Positions 45,781 to 61,427 of a DNA stretch of 64,000 bases are shown one piece after another. Origin of the DNA: Glandiceps talaboti (lineage: Eukaryota > Hemichordata > Enteropneusta > Spengelidae). The notes beneath the pieces were generated by a model. That model saw only the letters and a list, made by a program, of their open reading frames with translations, had not been told where the DNA came from and searched no databases. The stretch lies in assembly GCF_964340395.1 (NCBI RefSeq), contig NC_135563.1:8378155-8442154 (forward strand), given 5' to 3'. Numbering within the stretch: position 1 is the stretch's first letter; each line of letters starts with the position of its first letter. A program made the position numbers and the translations under genes.

Positions 45781-46104
45781 AGCCCGGGGTTAGACCCTGC
45801 CGTAGAATTGGTGTTGCTCCACAAAAGCACAGAGCAGCTCATTGATCATGGACAATTACCTTCCAGTGATGTGCCGGTTGTGTATGGAGTTTGGATGGGC
45901 TCCATTTCTGCAAAGATTCACACTGAGACCACCAAACTTCCCCACTGTGTTGGTTCATTGGAGGGTAATATTGGCACTAGTACTTCTATTGTTCTTACAG
46001 AGGAGCAGAGGACAGCATTCGAAACCATGTTTGGTGAGTCTGTTTCGACTGGCCAACTGGTGAGAATTGCTGTCAGCATCGCCCCACTAGCTATGATAAG
46101 GTAA
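45781..46104 (+). CDS. Unrecognised open frame, about 100 aa
   Basis: The frame opens in sequence conserved upstream of exon 1 of copy 3 and gives SPGLDPAVELVLLHKSTEQL, later TEEQRTAFETMFGESVSTGQ and IAVSIAPLAMIR before a stop. Composition is protein-like and free of simple repeats. Part of its end (GCATCGCCCC...AGCTA, then GGTAATCTTG and CCTCAATAC) is repeated at 46245-46315. Array homology to copy 2 stops at about 45780, so this is inserted sequence, perhaps a transposon fragment. It could also be a 3' exon. I do not recognise the family. Confidence 0.3.
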   Translation, partial: SPGLDPAVELVLLHKSTEQLIDHGQLPSSDVPVVYGVWMGSISAKIHTETTKLPHCVGSLEGNIGTSTSIVLTEEQRTAFETMFGESVSTGQLVRIAVSIAPLAMIR

Positions 46105-46315
46105 TCTTGACATTCTCAATACCCGAACCAAAATATAGCTTTTGGGTGGTGTCGATGTTTAATGTAACCAAACAAAGTTCTAGGGGATTGTTGCTACCCG
46201 CACTACTGAGAGTATATGATTTGCACTTTCATTTTGATCGTATTCTGTCAGCGGACTGGTTGGCATCGCCCCTCTAGCTACGATGAGGTAATCTTGGCAT
46301 CCTCAATACACGAAC

Positions 46316-48690
<2,375 letters not shown>

Positions 48691-48697
48691 CTTTTAC

Positions 48698-50919
48698 CTC
48701 TATCCAATTCCAGAAGGCAGTGAAATGGATAATCCTTTCCCGATATATACTTCTCCCTTTTGCAATTACGTAATACACCAAAATACCAACAAATACCAAT
48801 TGTAAGTTGGCGATAAATACCCAGTAACTACCAATGTAATCATCGAAACGGAATATTTCCACTCTTGGATGAGTTCGTAATCCACCAGTTGTAGGAAATT
48901 CAATTAGCAGCACGACTAGTCTGGAGACGAAAAACAGTAGTGTTCCGTAAAATGATATATTCGTAGAGTAAAGAATCGCCGGATCACTAGTTATGGATGT
49001 GTTGTGGGGGTGGGGGTGGGGATTGGGGGAGGTCATATGTCAAACCATTGGTGCACTTATTTCCTATCTAAAATTAATTTTCAAGTAGAATCATGTTGAA
49101 CATTCATTTGTTGTTACAAGAATTGTGTGTCGTTTGTTCTTCATGAAACAAATCACCGATCGCATCTGTCTCTCTCAAAGTAAATAATGATACCATGTTG
49201 TTTTAATCCAACATACATAGTCGAGGTATAATGCAATATCTGTAAAACTAGAATACCTATCGTAGTAACTGTTGTGTATTATCTGTAATCAGGCTCCCTC
49301 AGAGAATTTCCCACTCCATGTAAGGACTAGCTTTATCTCATTGGTCCCCCTGGTCTTATATATAATCCAATTTAAAACTTGAATACTCGTACTGCATCAA
49401 ACGGTTTCGGTTAAGGTTTTTAGTTCTTTTATTTCAAAAATATTAGTACGCATGGAATATGTCATATGCCGAAGAGATCCCTATCTTTTAATGGGATTTA
49501 GTTTATTATCGTTTTCATTTGATATTTTTGTGATATATATTATTTTAATCAATTTCAATACTCATTAATATAAATGACCGACCAATACATATCTAAGGCT
49601 GGGGAGAACCCCAGTGAGGTATATAATGTATATAACATAATCTCATTAAAGGGATATACTTACCCAAATAGGTTGATATTTGCATTATAGACGAGGTAAT
49701 CTATGATAAGTGCTCTGGAATAGCGATTAATCCATCCATGCTCCAACAATGTCATCGTGGTATTTTAAGCTGATTCCCTATCTTCGCATATTGGTTGGTC
49801 ATCTGTTTAAATTCATATACATTATGCACCACTAAGTATTCATCATAAAACAGACAATCAGACATTAGGGGTTGTCAAATTAGCATAGCCATTCACAACA
49901 GTTCCTTTTCAGAAACTATGGTTAATTCGCATATGATGGTTAGCCTCTGTATATTACTCTTAAATTGGACACGTGATCTCGTACACCTTGAGATTGAGGG
50001 GGCAATATTACTTAAGCTAGAACGTGGACATAGTATAAAAGTTGTGGGATGGCAAAGGCGATACAACTTCATATTAACATTTAGTATGTTTGCGTCGAGT
50101 TCAACCAGTCATTCAAACACTTCGGCAATATGTCATAAGTTAAAAATGTGTATCCCTGTGCTGGGAAGAGGGCTTGATTTTCTCGCTATGAGCTCAAAAA
50201 GCTATATCCGTTCCTGGGTTCAATCGAATGTTCTGACTCAAACATATATCTTTTTCAATCTATCGTACCACTACCTTTATCGCCCGAAAATCTTGTTTGA
50301 GAATTGACATTAAGGGTATATCAACATTTATTGTGTTTCCAGGGTGAATTCTCCGAGCCCTTTATTGGTTGAATTCAGTACTCCCCATGGAATACTGTCA
50401 GACGGCCATGGAAAATAGTCTACACTGCATTCATGTATATATGTCTGACAGGTGATGGTATGTTGCACAAATCTAGGAGAAGTAATAATACAAAAAGTAT
50501 CACGTCAAATTTATGACAGTACTTCTCAAAAATTGTATTATAATATAGTGTTGCATTCTGTGGAATAAGAAGACATAAGTTTACATTTCAAGTCGTTTTG
50601 AAAATGTGACAGGAGCAGTTACTATGCACAAAGAAAAATTGGAATCGAGATATTTGTAAATATCTATTGGACCCGCAAACTATTACGTCATCGATAATGA
50701 TGTCACCTGCATACTCATTAGTGAGAGTTATTCAGAGATGAAATATGTACCTGCTCGTACTCTAAACTGGAGAAGTCTTGGCTGTGATATTCTGTATGAC
50801 GTCATATCAGTGGTAAAACGTGACAGACTAGCAGGTGATGTGCCACTAGAGTATGGGTACAGTCCTGGTAATAGAGTTAGTAGAGTCCAATCCCAAAATT
50901 TGGTCGTACCGGAGTGAAT
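48698..50919 (-). CDS. Polycystin-1-like exons, polycystin domain and following helices (minus strand, partial)
   Basis: Exon 50751-50919 (acceptor CTACAG, donor GTACAT) reads IHSGTTKFWDWTLLTLLPGL then YRISQPRLLQFRVRAG; it has the FWDW...LLPGLY and PRLxQxRV motifs of the polycystin domain. An exon at 49664 to about 49752 (donor GTAAGT) reads WINRYSRALIIDYLVYNANI-NLF. Exon 48698-48920 (acceptor CTCCAG, donor GTAAAA) continues in phase with VVLLIEFPTTGG and later GSYWVFIANLQLVFVGILVY and FWNWIE. A weaker block with ECSVDYFPWPSD lies at 50440-50340. Upstream REJ/PLAT/first-helix exons and the downstream pore are not found on this strand, so the gene is truncated. Family role: ciliary or membrane cation-channel subunits. 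Confidence 0.75.
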
Positions 50920-51029
50920 CTGTAGTATGTCATATGTAATAATAATAATAAAAGACCTATAATTCAGCTTGAATCCAGGATTCTCTCACATTAGTGATAT
51001 CCTATCAATGGAGTAATGCGAATTTTATC

Positions 51030-51212
51030 TCTAGTTCTGCCAGTCCGTTGTTGACCGTTGACTGACAATGCTATAGAATAGGTTCGTACAGAGCAAAGGA
51101 ATAATCACATGTACTCCATATGGCTCCACTCACAACACAAAACTAATGTGAGAACCTTGGGAGTGGAAACCATTCTCGCATTAACTTTAATTACCACATT
51201 GGCTTTCATAAA
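51030..51212 (-). repeat. Duplicated non-coding segment X, minus-strand copy
   Basis: Reverse complement of 38745-38915. It lies directly upstream (gene sense) of the polycystin FWDW exon at 50751-50919. Confidence 0.75.
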
Positions 51213-51429
51213 GTACTCATTTTCCCGAACTAGTCGAAAATTTATTAAGGAGCTCCTTCCAGGACCCCATTTTAGACCAAACAAAATAAAAAAGTATGAA
51301 ATGCGGACCCCATTTTAGACTCATTAGCTCTCAAAAGACAGTACCCATTTTCAACCAAATGGCGTAAAACCGTACCCCAAATGGTGGCACATATACATAT
51401 ACCCAATAGGTAGGAGTATCCCCCCCCCC

Positions 51430-51778
51430 TATGACAAATATGGATATGTTGGTTGGTACATGTATTTGAGTTGTTTCCATCTTCCCCATAACAAGTCTGG
51501 ATTTGTGGATCTATTTGCTTGAAGGATGTGTGGGAACCTATTTCCTGCACCATACCCACCCCTAGGTAAATATTACCATAGTTACTCCCTGTTCTATGTC
51601 TAACTGTCAGTTGGCCTTCCGGTGGGTTATCCCTTGAATTGATAACCTCTACTACAGAATCTATCGTAGTATCACCAGCAAAGATGTTGGTCTAGTTTCT
51701 GAGGTCGTTGACATGGTTGGTTTATCCATGCTAGTGCACGTGGTTGTTTTTGGTGTAATTGTACTGTGTACCCCAGTG
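51430..51778. repeat. Low-copy duplicated segment B
   Basis: Matches 27590-28020 over most of its length but lacks the (GTT)n tract and the Pro/Gln-rich part, and runs straight into a (TATG)n array. The two copies share flanking context (upstream of the array's 3' ends). Confidence 0.65.
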
Positions 51779-51779
51779 A

Positions 51780-52280
51780 TGTATGTATGTATGTATGTAT
51801 GTATGTATGTATGTATGTATGTATGTATGTATGTATGTATGTATGTATACATTCAGATATGTTCAGGTGTTTACCTAACATCTCTGTATCTCGCCGATAT
51901 TTCCTTTCAAAAAGAATATTTATTCGAAACGTCGGATTTTACATCTATTTATATACGGGCTGACTTATAAGTTCCATATGCATTTCTATGTATGTATGTA
52001 TGTATGTATGTATGTATGTATGTATGTATGTATGTATGTATGTATGTATGTATGTATGTATGTTGTATGCATGCATGTATGTATGTATGTATGTATGTAT
52101 GTATGTATGTATGTATGTATGTATGTATGTATGTATGTATGTACGTACGTACGTACGTACGTACGTATGTATGTGTGTATGTATGTATGTATGTATGTAT
52201 GTATGTATGTATGTATGTATGTATGTATGTTATTGTATGTATGCACGCACGCTCGTAACGTGCGTGCGTGCTTGCGTATA

Positions 52281-52341
<61 letters not shown>

Positions 52342-52436
52342 GTATGTATCTATGTATGTATGTATGTATGTATGTATGTATGTATGTATGTATGTATGTA
52401 TGTATGTATGTATGTATGTATGTATGTATGTATGTT
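51780..52436. repeat. (TATG)n / (CTGT)n microsatellite cluster
   Basis: (TATG)n at 51780-51848 and 51988-52230 (with ACGT-rich interruptions), (CTGT)n at 52280-52340 and (TATG)n at 52360-52436. A 110-bp unique segment (ATACATTCAGATATGTT ... GAAACGTCGGATTTTACATC) at 51846-51960 recurs at 53205-53300. Confidence 0.95.
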
Positions 52437-52977
52437 TGACCTGCAGGGTCAAGTATTGATATCAAGCTATTTTATGCACATTGGAGACACTGTAGTTGGT
52501 AAATGCCATCAATTTTTTTAGAAAAAACATTTGGCACATTAAATAAAAGATGAGAAAATACAGTCAGTGCATTTATTTCATCCATTAGTCACACAAAGAT
52601 GTAAAGCTTTTGAATGTTTGTGTCTCCTACGAAGACTTGTTATTTTTGACCGAATACGAGCACTCTCGAACGTTGGCAAGTTGATGAGGGATACGTAGTT
52701 TACGGTTGATTTGTTAAAATGTCCTGAGTTTATGTACTATGGCAGGAAAGGAGTAATTTAATTTAGCAAACACATCCAGAGACCAAACATGTGTGATGCC
52801 TCACTTCGTCTATGTTACGTGTGAACGATATTAATCTCGCCACTATTTCCGATTAAGATAAATACATATAACAAGGGCTTGTTTCCGTTACGAACCAACT
52901 GTTACGTGAAAGAAAACAAGAATTGACACATTTTGTTTTGGTTTAACACGGTGAATATTCACCTGTAATGACAATGT

Positions 52978-53121
52978 TATGTATGCATGTATGTATGTAT
53001 GTATGTATGTATGTATGTATGTATGTATGTATGTATGTATGTATGTATGTATGTATGTATGTATGTATGTATGTATGTGTGTGTGTATGTGTGTATGTGT
53101 GTGTGTATGTAGGTATGTATG

Positions 53122-53183
<62 letters not shown>

Positions 53184-53301
53184 TGTATGTATGCATGTAT
53201 GTATACATTCAGATATGTTAAGGTGTTTACCTAACATTTCTGTATCTCGCTGATATTTCCTTTCAAAAAGAATATTTATTCGAAACGTCGGATTTTACAT
53301 C

Positions 53302-53335
<34 letters not shown>

Positions 53336-53397
53336 TGTATGTATGTATGTATGTATGTATGTATGTATGTATGTATGTATGCATGTATGTATGTATG
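52978..53397. repeat. (TATG)n microsatellites around a repeated 110-bp segment
   Basis: Arrays at 52978-53200 and 53304-53397 flank the second copy of the ATACATTCAGATATGTT segment. The frames through them are repeat artefacts. Confidence 0.95.
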
Positions 53398-53627
53398 CAA
53401 TAAAACGACAGACGTCTCAAATGCAAAAGTCTACCACAACAACCACATTTTTTGCAAAACTCTCACATACTCATAATCACTGTATCATTTATTGCAAATC
53501 TTGCACCAAAATCGCCCTTCATCTTAGGTTAAAGAGTGATGTCCCGATTCAAATAAGATAATTAATATCCCCCACAAACCCCTTTCTATAGTAAGGGATA
53601 TTTTGTAAAATAAAAAACAAAAAATAA

Positions 53628-53795
53628 TCTCGTGAGCACGACATAATATCTTGTGCGCATGATATACTATCTTGTGAGCATGACATACTATCTTGTGAGC
53701 ACGAGATGCTATGTTGTGAGCACAAGATACTATCTTGTGAGCATGACATACTATAAGTTGTGCTCACGAGATAGTATGTCGTGCGCACGACATAA
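53628..53795. repeat. 21-bp minisatellite with internal dyads
   Basis: About seven units of the type ATCTTGTGAGCATGACATACT (21 bp). The last unit switches orientation (AGTTGTGCTCACGAGATAGT), so the array ends as an inverted repeat. GTGAGCAC/GTGCTCAC dyads recur throughout. Confidence 0.8.
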
Positions 53796-54295
53796 TGTTT
53801 GAAACACGTTAACACATCCTAAGGCGTTCTAATTTCTGATTGGACAATACCTTGCATTCAATGGCCACATATTAATCAATTTTGTTTCTCCTATATTCAA
53901 GTGAATGATGACTCAATCTTGAATACCAATGTCCAACTGTTGCCATTTGTCATTTCGCTTACATCTTAGCTTGTGACTGAAAACAGTTATAGAATAGTGA
54001 TACTGTGAACCCTATGCATTTTGAATTTCGCACAATTTCGCACTTGATCGTGAACACGAAATTAAAATTGCATGGATGTATTTTATTTTGAGACCTAAGT
54101 CAGCCTTGTGACATCATTTTCCTACGATGTTACTACTGTTACTATGAATATTGTGAAGAATTTCAAAAAAAGAGAAGAAAACAATTATTTTCATATGCCC
54201 GTTGTCTAATGATTAAACGATTACACATATTTCCAGCTACGTTTGTCAATGTTCCTGTACACCTATAAAGTTCTTTGGCTAATAGAATCGTTTGT

Positions 54296-54962
54296 TTACA
54301 GGAATTCAGAGTTTATCCAAGCCAATTCTATACACATATGATGGCGTCCTGCATATTTTCCATAATCTACGATTCTTACAACCTTGTTTTCATGGACAGA
54401 CCAAAGACGAAAACCATAATCTTCCTGTAGAGCAAGTAGTGGCTGGTAAACTGCTGCAATTGGCGTATTGGTCGACCTTACTTTATTGAAATGTAATTCA
54501 AAATTCATTTGTTTGACATATCTTAGCACACCACTCGTGATAAGCTGTGGTAATACTGACAATTCACTTCCCTCGATATCAAATTTTAACACGTCTAGAG
54601 GTTTCTGTAGAAAGTATAAACAAAGGTAATGAGCTCAATACTGGCGGTTGCAAAATAATTCATGCAAATTTTGCCATGTTAATGGAAATGAAATGTTTTT
54701 ATGACATGTTTTTATCAAATCACTGTGAAAAAGAATACATGAAAGTAATGAAATATAAGCTAATGCAAATTGACCGCTTTTAAGAACAGAAATACATTGA
54801 TACATTATCTAGCTTGTTAGGTAACTATCCCCGCATCAAGGCTTGTTTTTTGAATACATGAATATGACATGACATCATATTGTGAACAAACTAAAACTTG
54901 ACATTGCGTGAAACTTATATGTCCTCAACAATTATAAAAAAATATTACAATGTATAAATGTA

Positions 54963-55036
<74 letters not shown>

Positions 55037-55110
55037 CGTCTGTCTGTCTTTATGCTTGTATGTCGGTCGTAGAAGCCTGAAGGACAGGCTGTTGAATCGA
55101 AATAAAGTCG

Positions 55111-55172
<62 letters not shown>

Positions 55173-58100
55173 AATTGAAAATGATAATATTTCAATACTA
55201 AATTGCAGCAAGGAAACAATTTCATCCCAGAAATTAAAGTAGGCAAAGTACATGTCATTGATTGCTATTAAATGAAAACTTTTTCAATAGGAAAAGCATT
55301 GTTTATGAATTTAACACATATGCAAAATACACTTGCCCTACAAAATGAAGTTCTTAAATGATAGAGAGCTACTAAAAAATCATGACTTGAGCAAAGGCTC
55401 TTTCTGCCACGAATCAGATATTGTAGCGATGTTTACGTTTGTGAGTATTTTTAGGATTCTGCATTTATATTTATAACTTTGTAATATGAATTTGCGGCGT
55501 GGTCAGGTCTGAAAATACAACTTTATTTTATTGACATCATGAAAAAAGAGTATGTTACCTTTACGTGTTCCATTGTGCGTTTCAAGCTTTCCAGTGTTCT
55601 ACATTTCATCTTCTCAGTGTCTTTGTCTTCATCACAAAGTCCATAATCATAGAACCATATGTGTTTGAAACGCTTGTGTGCAGTCTGATTAATACTACAG
55701 AAAGGAAACAGATATATGATTAAAACCCAAATTGAAGAAGTACCTTGGTGAACTATGTCTTATACTAAGAGTTGTTGTATTTGGAAAATGTTCACAATGC
55801 AGATTTATTCATAACCCACTGCGCATTTAGCTAATGATGAGGTACATATGTGTATGTGTACATGATTGGTAGAATAGCACGAGTGGTAACCGTTTTGTGT
55901 TTTAAACTTAACCCAAATATAAAAGACAATCGATAGGCTAAGTCCAAAGTTGATATTTGAAATGCCACTATAGGTGTATATTTTATGATCTGCTTTTGCC
56001 CCTCATTCATCACTTGATAGCAGAAATAGCTGATGGCCAGTTCGTTCTTGAGCCTGTTAAAGGGTCTGCTCTGACGTGTTTCCTTCTTGTGCTTGATTGT
56101 ACGCTACATTGCTGGAGAATGTGTGGGCCACAGTTTCACTTGTAATGTACTGCCTACTAATGATTGAAAGTGTTTAGAGTATTTTTTGAAATTTATTTTT
56201 GTGCCATAATAATACAGGGTAAATAAATGAAAATCACAATTTAGGCTATAATTTCGACAAAGCTTTTCCATTTCTTTCTAGCCTTTACATCGTTAATTTT
56301 ACACTCAGTTCTGATTCTGTCTGATATCTCTTTTTGAAAAGGAGAAAAAGACAAAATCTCTCAAACACAGATACGCTTTTGTCCTGTCAGATAAGCCAGG
56401 ATTTGTAAATCGTAAACATTGCAATCCCAATAACATGATTTACACAGGTACCTACGTTATTGATTCTCCCCAATAATCAAATCACGAAAACATAAATCAA
56501 TTCTAAGTGTTGTTTATATTATTGATGAAGACCATTACTTTTTTCCACAGATTATGAAGAGTATTTGATCATTTAGAGTATTTGATTATACATACGTTGG
56601 ATCGAAGCTGTACACATCACAACCATAATCAGCCATAGCATCATCAAAAGACCAGTCTTTAGCAATTCTAAAAAAGGTGATATTTTGTAAAACTGAAAAT
56701 TTGCACATGACGCTGTTTCAACACAAAAGTCAAATCAGACTTCTCTACAATCATTAGTAATTGTAACCCCTTCCTGTTCAGTAGGATACCAAAAACCATA
56801 CCACAACCAAAGTAATATCTAATTCATGGACGTGTCAGAATATGCTACATACTAGGCCACATAGTATGAGAAAGGATCTCCATTTTCGCAAAATTAGGTA
56901 TGACAGCAGTTTGGGTTGGGTTCTACTCGAATCTTAGATCCGTGGTTCTTTAATTACCAACAATTTTGTATTTTCATCGCCAAATTCTTGAAGAGCATTA
57001 CATATATAAATTCCAGCTGCATATCGTCATGTGTTATGGACATCTTTAGTGATTGCACAAATAATAAAGTCATATAGTTAACTATTTTATCGACCATGAT
57101 TATCTGTCACTTACCCAAAGGAATACACGAGGCAATTGTTAGGCTTTATCCCTACATCCATACAGACATTCCAGCCACCATCCTTCAAGTGTCCCATTCG
57201 ACGACTCTCTGAACAGTTGTATTGTATAGTTGTAATTTTATCAAATAACAATCCATATGTTTCAGCAACGGTAGTTGAATTTTTCTGTTTGCCTTCTAGA
57301 TTGACGAACTTTGGAGATAGTCTTTGCTGTTGATCTTGGCGATACTTCTTGTTTTCCTCAGATCCATTTTCTTCAGCAACGGTAGGTGAATTTTTCTGTT
57401 TCCCTTTTTGATTGATGATCTTTGGAGATGGTCTTTGCTGATGATTTTGTCGATAGTCATTGTTTTCCTCAGATACATCCGAGATTTCTTTTCTCTGTAC
57501 ACCTTTTGGCACATTGTAGAAATATAGAACCTGGGATTACATGAAAAGTATACTGTAATTAGGTACGAATCTCATGTTTTTGTTATGAATATCGGAACAT
57601 ATTGATTGTTCACCCTTCAACGCTTCAGGTGAAAAATAACTCGCGTTCAAACCAGCTCACAACAGACTTCAGAATGATGGAGCCACCACGAGTACGGTAC
57701 TGGTCAGTATACTTTAGTGCAGTTCAACCGGAGAAATGCCAGCGACTACAAGTCGTCAGAGCCGTTTTGCTGCTTTATCCCCCGATGACCTCGAAAATAG
57801 AATGTAAACTTGATAATTTATGTTCATGTGCATATTAGTAATTGTAAACATACATGCATTGGCAATATAATATGGTTATGATGTTTGAAAGTGAACCCCA
57901 GGAGTGAACCATCACGTCGTGTGCCTCCAGCTCTGGTAACAACAATAGAATTTTCGGTCATACTCTGTGTATATCTATTGCAACAAATTACATGATGTTT
58001 ACAAATTTAGCTTGTCTAGTACTACAAGTAGTAGTATATAGGTCAATGAAGCCTTGATCACAATATTACGATGTCTGGAATTAGTTGTTATGAATATGAA

Positions 58101-59355
58101 TTTAAAGGAACTATGTTTTTGCGGAGACAAAGTAAAGACGTCCTTGGTGTTGTTATTTCAATCAGTGATATACTAATAACGTTGTTTTAACTTGTTTTCC
58201 TACCATAAAAAAGCTACATGAGAAAAAGAATCCCACACACCAATGGGCAGAGATGGATATCTCACAAGAATTGGGGCTCGTGTGAGACAAAAATTCCCCA
58301 GCTCGTGTGAGATATTCCATCTCAGCCCATTGAGGGTGTGGGATTCTATTAATCCTGCACGCTGAACAGCTTTACTCAACCAAAGAGAATGCGTAATTTA
58401 CGTCGAAACCACACACGGCTGGTGTTGTAGTGTTGAAATGTTCTATATTAATGATAGAAATAAAAGGGCAAAAGTGCAGTGGCAAATCGAAGCCACAATA
58501 AATATTTGAAATCTATTCGGTAAACGACTGCTCCCGAGGTTTAATTTGGGTCAAATCATGAGCAAAATATTTCGTTCCCCCCTTTCAGATCATCAGAATT
58601 TTCATGCCCCCCCCTTTGAACCCTCAATTTTTTCATCCCCCGTCCCCAATTTCTCCCCAGTCCCCCCTGCCGTAAATTCTGACCGCAGCCTTATAGACCA
58701 TTTCAACACTACAACGTGTTGTCGAACTTACACTTACAGTACCGTACCTCAGAATGTTTGTTTTCGAAATTGAGCGAAGACCCAAATAACGTTGATATTG
58801 TTATTGTTTGGTGGTTCTCTTTGTTTCAATTTTGATCTTTGAGTGTTAATTATTACAGATGGATTCTAATTGGCTACTGTAACACATAAGTATGGAATCC
58901 ATTTGAACATGATATCCTATGGTAGTATCCTGTACACAGTGTCTGTTCTGTATTTTGTTAGATGACAAAAACCGAAAACGAATGTAATAAAATATAGAGC
59001 AGACACTGTGTAAGGGATGTTTGTGTGTTATCTTTATTGTGACGTCTATCTCAACATGAAACCTGGTGATCTGTCTCACTGTTCTTGATACACCATTTAA
59101 TAGCGTTTACAAGCTAAGACGAAATCTCCAGTAGTATTATTTACTTGCCATAGTCCCCGGAATACCATCATTGCAATAACGTCGAAAATTGAGGAATTTG
59201 AGACAAATTAGAAAATCTTCAGAGTGATTTCTTTGCTCGTACAATTAATAGTACTATATTTATATTTTTCTACTCACCATAATTGCTATCATACCAAGCA
59301 ACACTAAATGTATGATATAATGATTCGTTGTCTTCATTTTCATTGCAGAAACCAT
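54296..59355 (-). CDS. METTL24-like methyltransferase, copy 4 (complete, 5 exons)
   Basis: Exons: 59278-59355, 57115-57530, 56596-56667, 55559-55694 and 54296-54604. The spliced frame is 1011 bp (336 aa plus stop). Exon 1 reads [20 protein letters not shown]. Exon 2 carries two 37-residue repeats, as in copy 2. Exon 3 reads [19 protein letters not shown]; exon 4 [19 protein letters not shown]; exon 5 [16 protein letters not shown], ending [12 protein letters not shown]. It is closest to copy 2 in exons 2 and 5 but to copy 3 in exon 1. Introns are 1747, 447, 901 and 954 bp. A (CTGT)n plus (GT)n pair lies in intron 4 (54966-55168). Predicted signal-anchored, METTL24-type methyltransferase; substrate unknown. 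Confidence 0.85.
54966..55168. repeat. (CTGT)n and (GT)n microsatellites in intron 4 of copy 4
   Basis: (CTGT)n at 54966-55048 corresponds to the tracts in copies 2 and 3. (GT)n at 55112-55168 is specific to this copy. Confidence 0.95.
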
Positions 59356-59404
59356 GGAATGTCACTTCATACTAACGTGATATTTGCAGGTCGTTCTAAC
59401 AGCA

Positions 59405-59476
59405 CAATCACGCCAACCCGGCTGTGCATACATTGTGTTTACACGCCAACCCGGCTGTGCATACATTGTGTTTACA
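59405..59476. repeat. Tandem duplication of 33 bp upstream of copy 4
   Basis: The block CACGCCAACCCGGCTGTGCA followed by TACATTGTGTTTA occurs twice in tandem. Other copies of the array have it once. Confidence 0.85.
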
Positions 59477-60480
59477 TAAACACTATAATACCATAAATTA
59501 TGGTATATGCGACCATATTTCTTTTTGTATCTTATTACTTTTGCAAAGCACTTGAACTTAGGGTCGATTGGTCGACTTTTCAAAAAGTAAAACAGTAAAA
59601 AAAATCATCTTCAAACATGTTTTTTTCAGGTGCAGTCAACGAAGCTGTTCATGCAAAAAGCTGTTTTTCAGTGGGGGGGGGGGGGCAATTTTATTCGATC
59701 GCCGGGTAACGGGAGGGATGCAAACAAGGATGAATTGCGTCGGAGATGTCCTGAATTTGATACAGTAGGAGGGGCAACATTGAATTGTGTTTGTGGGGGG
59801 GGGGGGGGCATTATGTACGTCAAAATGAACTCTGAATTAGTATAGTGGAAAACACATTAATGCTTTTTTGGTGGAGATTTAGTTTTGTGTACCACATTTA
59901 CTCCAAATTAATAAGCCATGTAGATTACTCAACCAATTCCTGAGTTACACATTCGTTTTGCCTTTTTATTTGATATTTTCTTTGATTCGATGCCATTTAC
60001 AGAACCCATTATATGAACTTATCTGACTTGAGAGTCTAATATCAAGTTGAGGAATCCGTGACAATTAATTTGCGTCCAACCACAGACAAGGAAGCAATTT
60101 GCGAAAAGATCCTTGTACAGTCTCTCTTTAACACTTTCAGGTTTGCTGTTTCCAAGATTTCAAGTGAAACTCTATCTTCAGATTTGAAAAAAAAATGTCA
60201 ATATTTTGACAGAATTGCCTGACGCCTTTCGCATTGGGCTCAGCGTATGTTGCCAGGTATAAATAGCGCCCTCATTTTGTCTTTATTTTGTACATTTTTT
60301 TTTAAGTATACATTTCTTTGGTGGCTGGCTATGCTTTCCTGCATAGCCACCTGTTTGATAGATTGGATATCTTATGAATACTTAGTGTCTATAATTGATT
60401 TGCTAATTGTGTCGGTTTCCTTGGCAGTACGCAATTCTTTTCGGAGCAGTCCACAAATGTCCTTGTTGCCGCTGTAATAT
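59477..60480. other. Intergenic, no gene recognised
   Basis: Two G-runs of at least 10 bases lie at about 59675 and 59797. No family motif was found on either strand. Confidence 0.5.
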
Positions 60481-60486
60481 AGCGAT

Positions 60487-60885
60487 CGATCATTCCTGCT
60501 GAGAACGTGAACGACGGTTTCTCGTCGTGTTTGCATCTCTCGTCGGGAATTCCACAGCGTGATTGGATAACGCTCTTCAAAACTAAATTACTAGTATTTG
60601 CCGTCGTTGAGGGGCAGATCGGATATAACAGTTGATTTCTTTGTAATGTACACCGGTGAGGGCGGAACGACACGACGTATTTCTGTGACTTCGTCATTCG
60701 TCATATATACAATATTTACAATAGCATCGATGCAGTTGACGAATACTAGTTACTTTAGGGCGTTATCCAATCAACCTGCGCAATATCATATGAGATATGC
60801 AAATGACGAAATTTGTCTTAAGAACTGACCAATGATATGCTTGGAAACACGACAGCCGTTCTCGAACGTTCAGTGAATGATTGAA
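60487..60885. repeat. Imperfect inverted repeat, possible old DNA transposon
   Basis: GATTGGATAACGC...ACTAGTATT at 60559-60600 is matched in reverse at 60738-60775, and the outer ATCATTC...GAACGT sequences at about 60488-60515 and 60860-60885 also pair. The arms are diverged, so the element would be old. Confidence 0.5.
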
Positions 60886-61427
60886 CTTAACCGATTTCAA
60901 TAGCCTTTGATTTGCAAGTTCCTTAGCCTGTTATCCGTGCTTAGTAGCGTAGTACTTTGGTGAATTAGTGTATTCTACGTACATTATTGTTGTTGGCTTA
61001 AATTCGCGATTATTCGTAAATCGACCATTAACTGAATACAAACAATTATTGCTACAATAGAACCGAAAACATCCTCATTAATAGTCTAATTTTGTTATTT
61101 TTATCAGCTCAAATTGTGACGTCAAGGTCTTTGTTGACGTCATTACAATGACGTAACATGTGTGGCACATAATGAAAGAGAGAAATTTAAAAGAACCACA
61201 TAAACAGTATTTCGTCAATGTCCGAGGGGTTCATTAGGGACAAAACAATTCACAGTGTTTGTGTATGACGTCTGTAGGCAGGGATTTAGTTCAATTTTTG
61301 TCCAAATGCAATTCTTATAGACATGTTATGGGCTATTTGATTAGTGACAACCGGATTTAACAAACAATTTCTTCTGAATTTGGCACGTTTGAATTCAACC
61401 CATTCTAAGAATAGTGAAAGTACATCA

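Noticed and set aside
49918-50307. 129-residue plus-strand frame between polycystin exons
   Set aside because: It lies in the intron on the strand opposite to recognisable polycystin exons and shows no family motif.
51985-52440. Long open frames on both strands (up to about 175 codons)
   Set aside because: They are products of TATG and CTGT repeats without stops, as at 28172, 39093, 53000 and 61975.
51846-53300. GAAACGTCGGATTTTACATC segments as further hammerhead ribozymes
   Set aside because: The segment has GAAAC, but the other core box reads CCGATAT or CTGATAT instead of CTGATGA, and no stem II forms.
53628-53795. CRISPR-like array of regularly spaced repeats
   Set aside because: Units are contiguous 21-mers without spacers, in an intron-bearing animal genome.
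57602-57838. 78-residue plus-strand frame in intron 1 of copy 4
   Set aside because: No homologous frame in the introns of copies 2 and 3, and no recognised motif.
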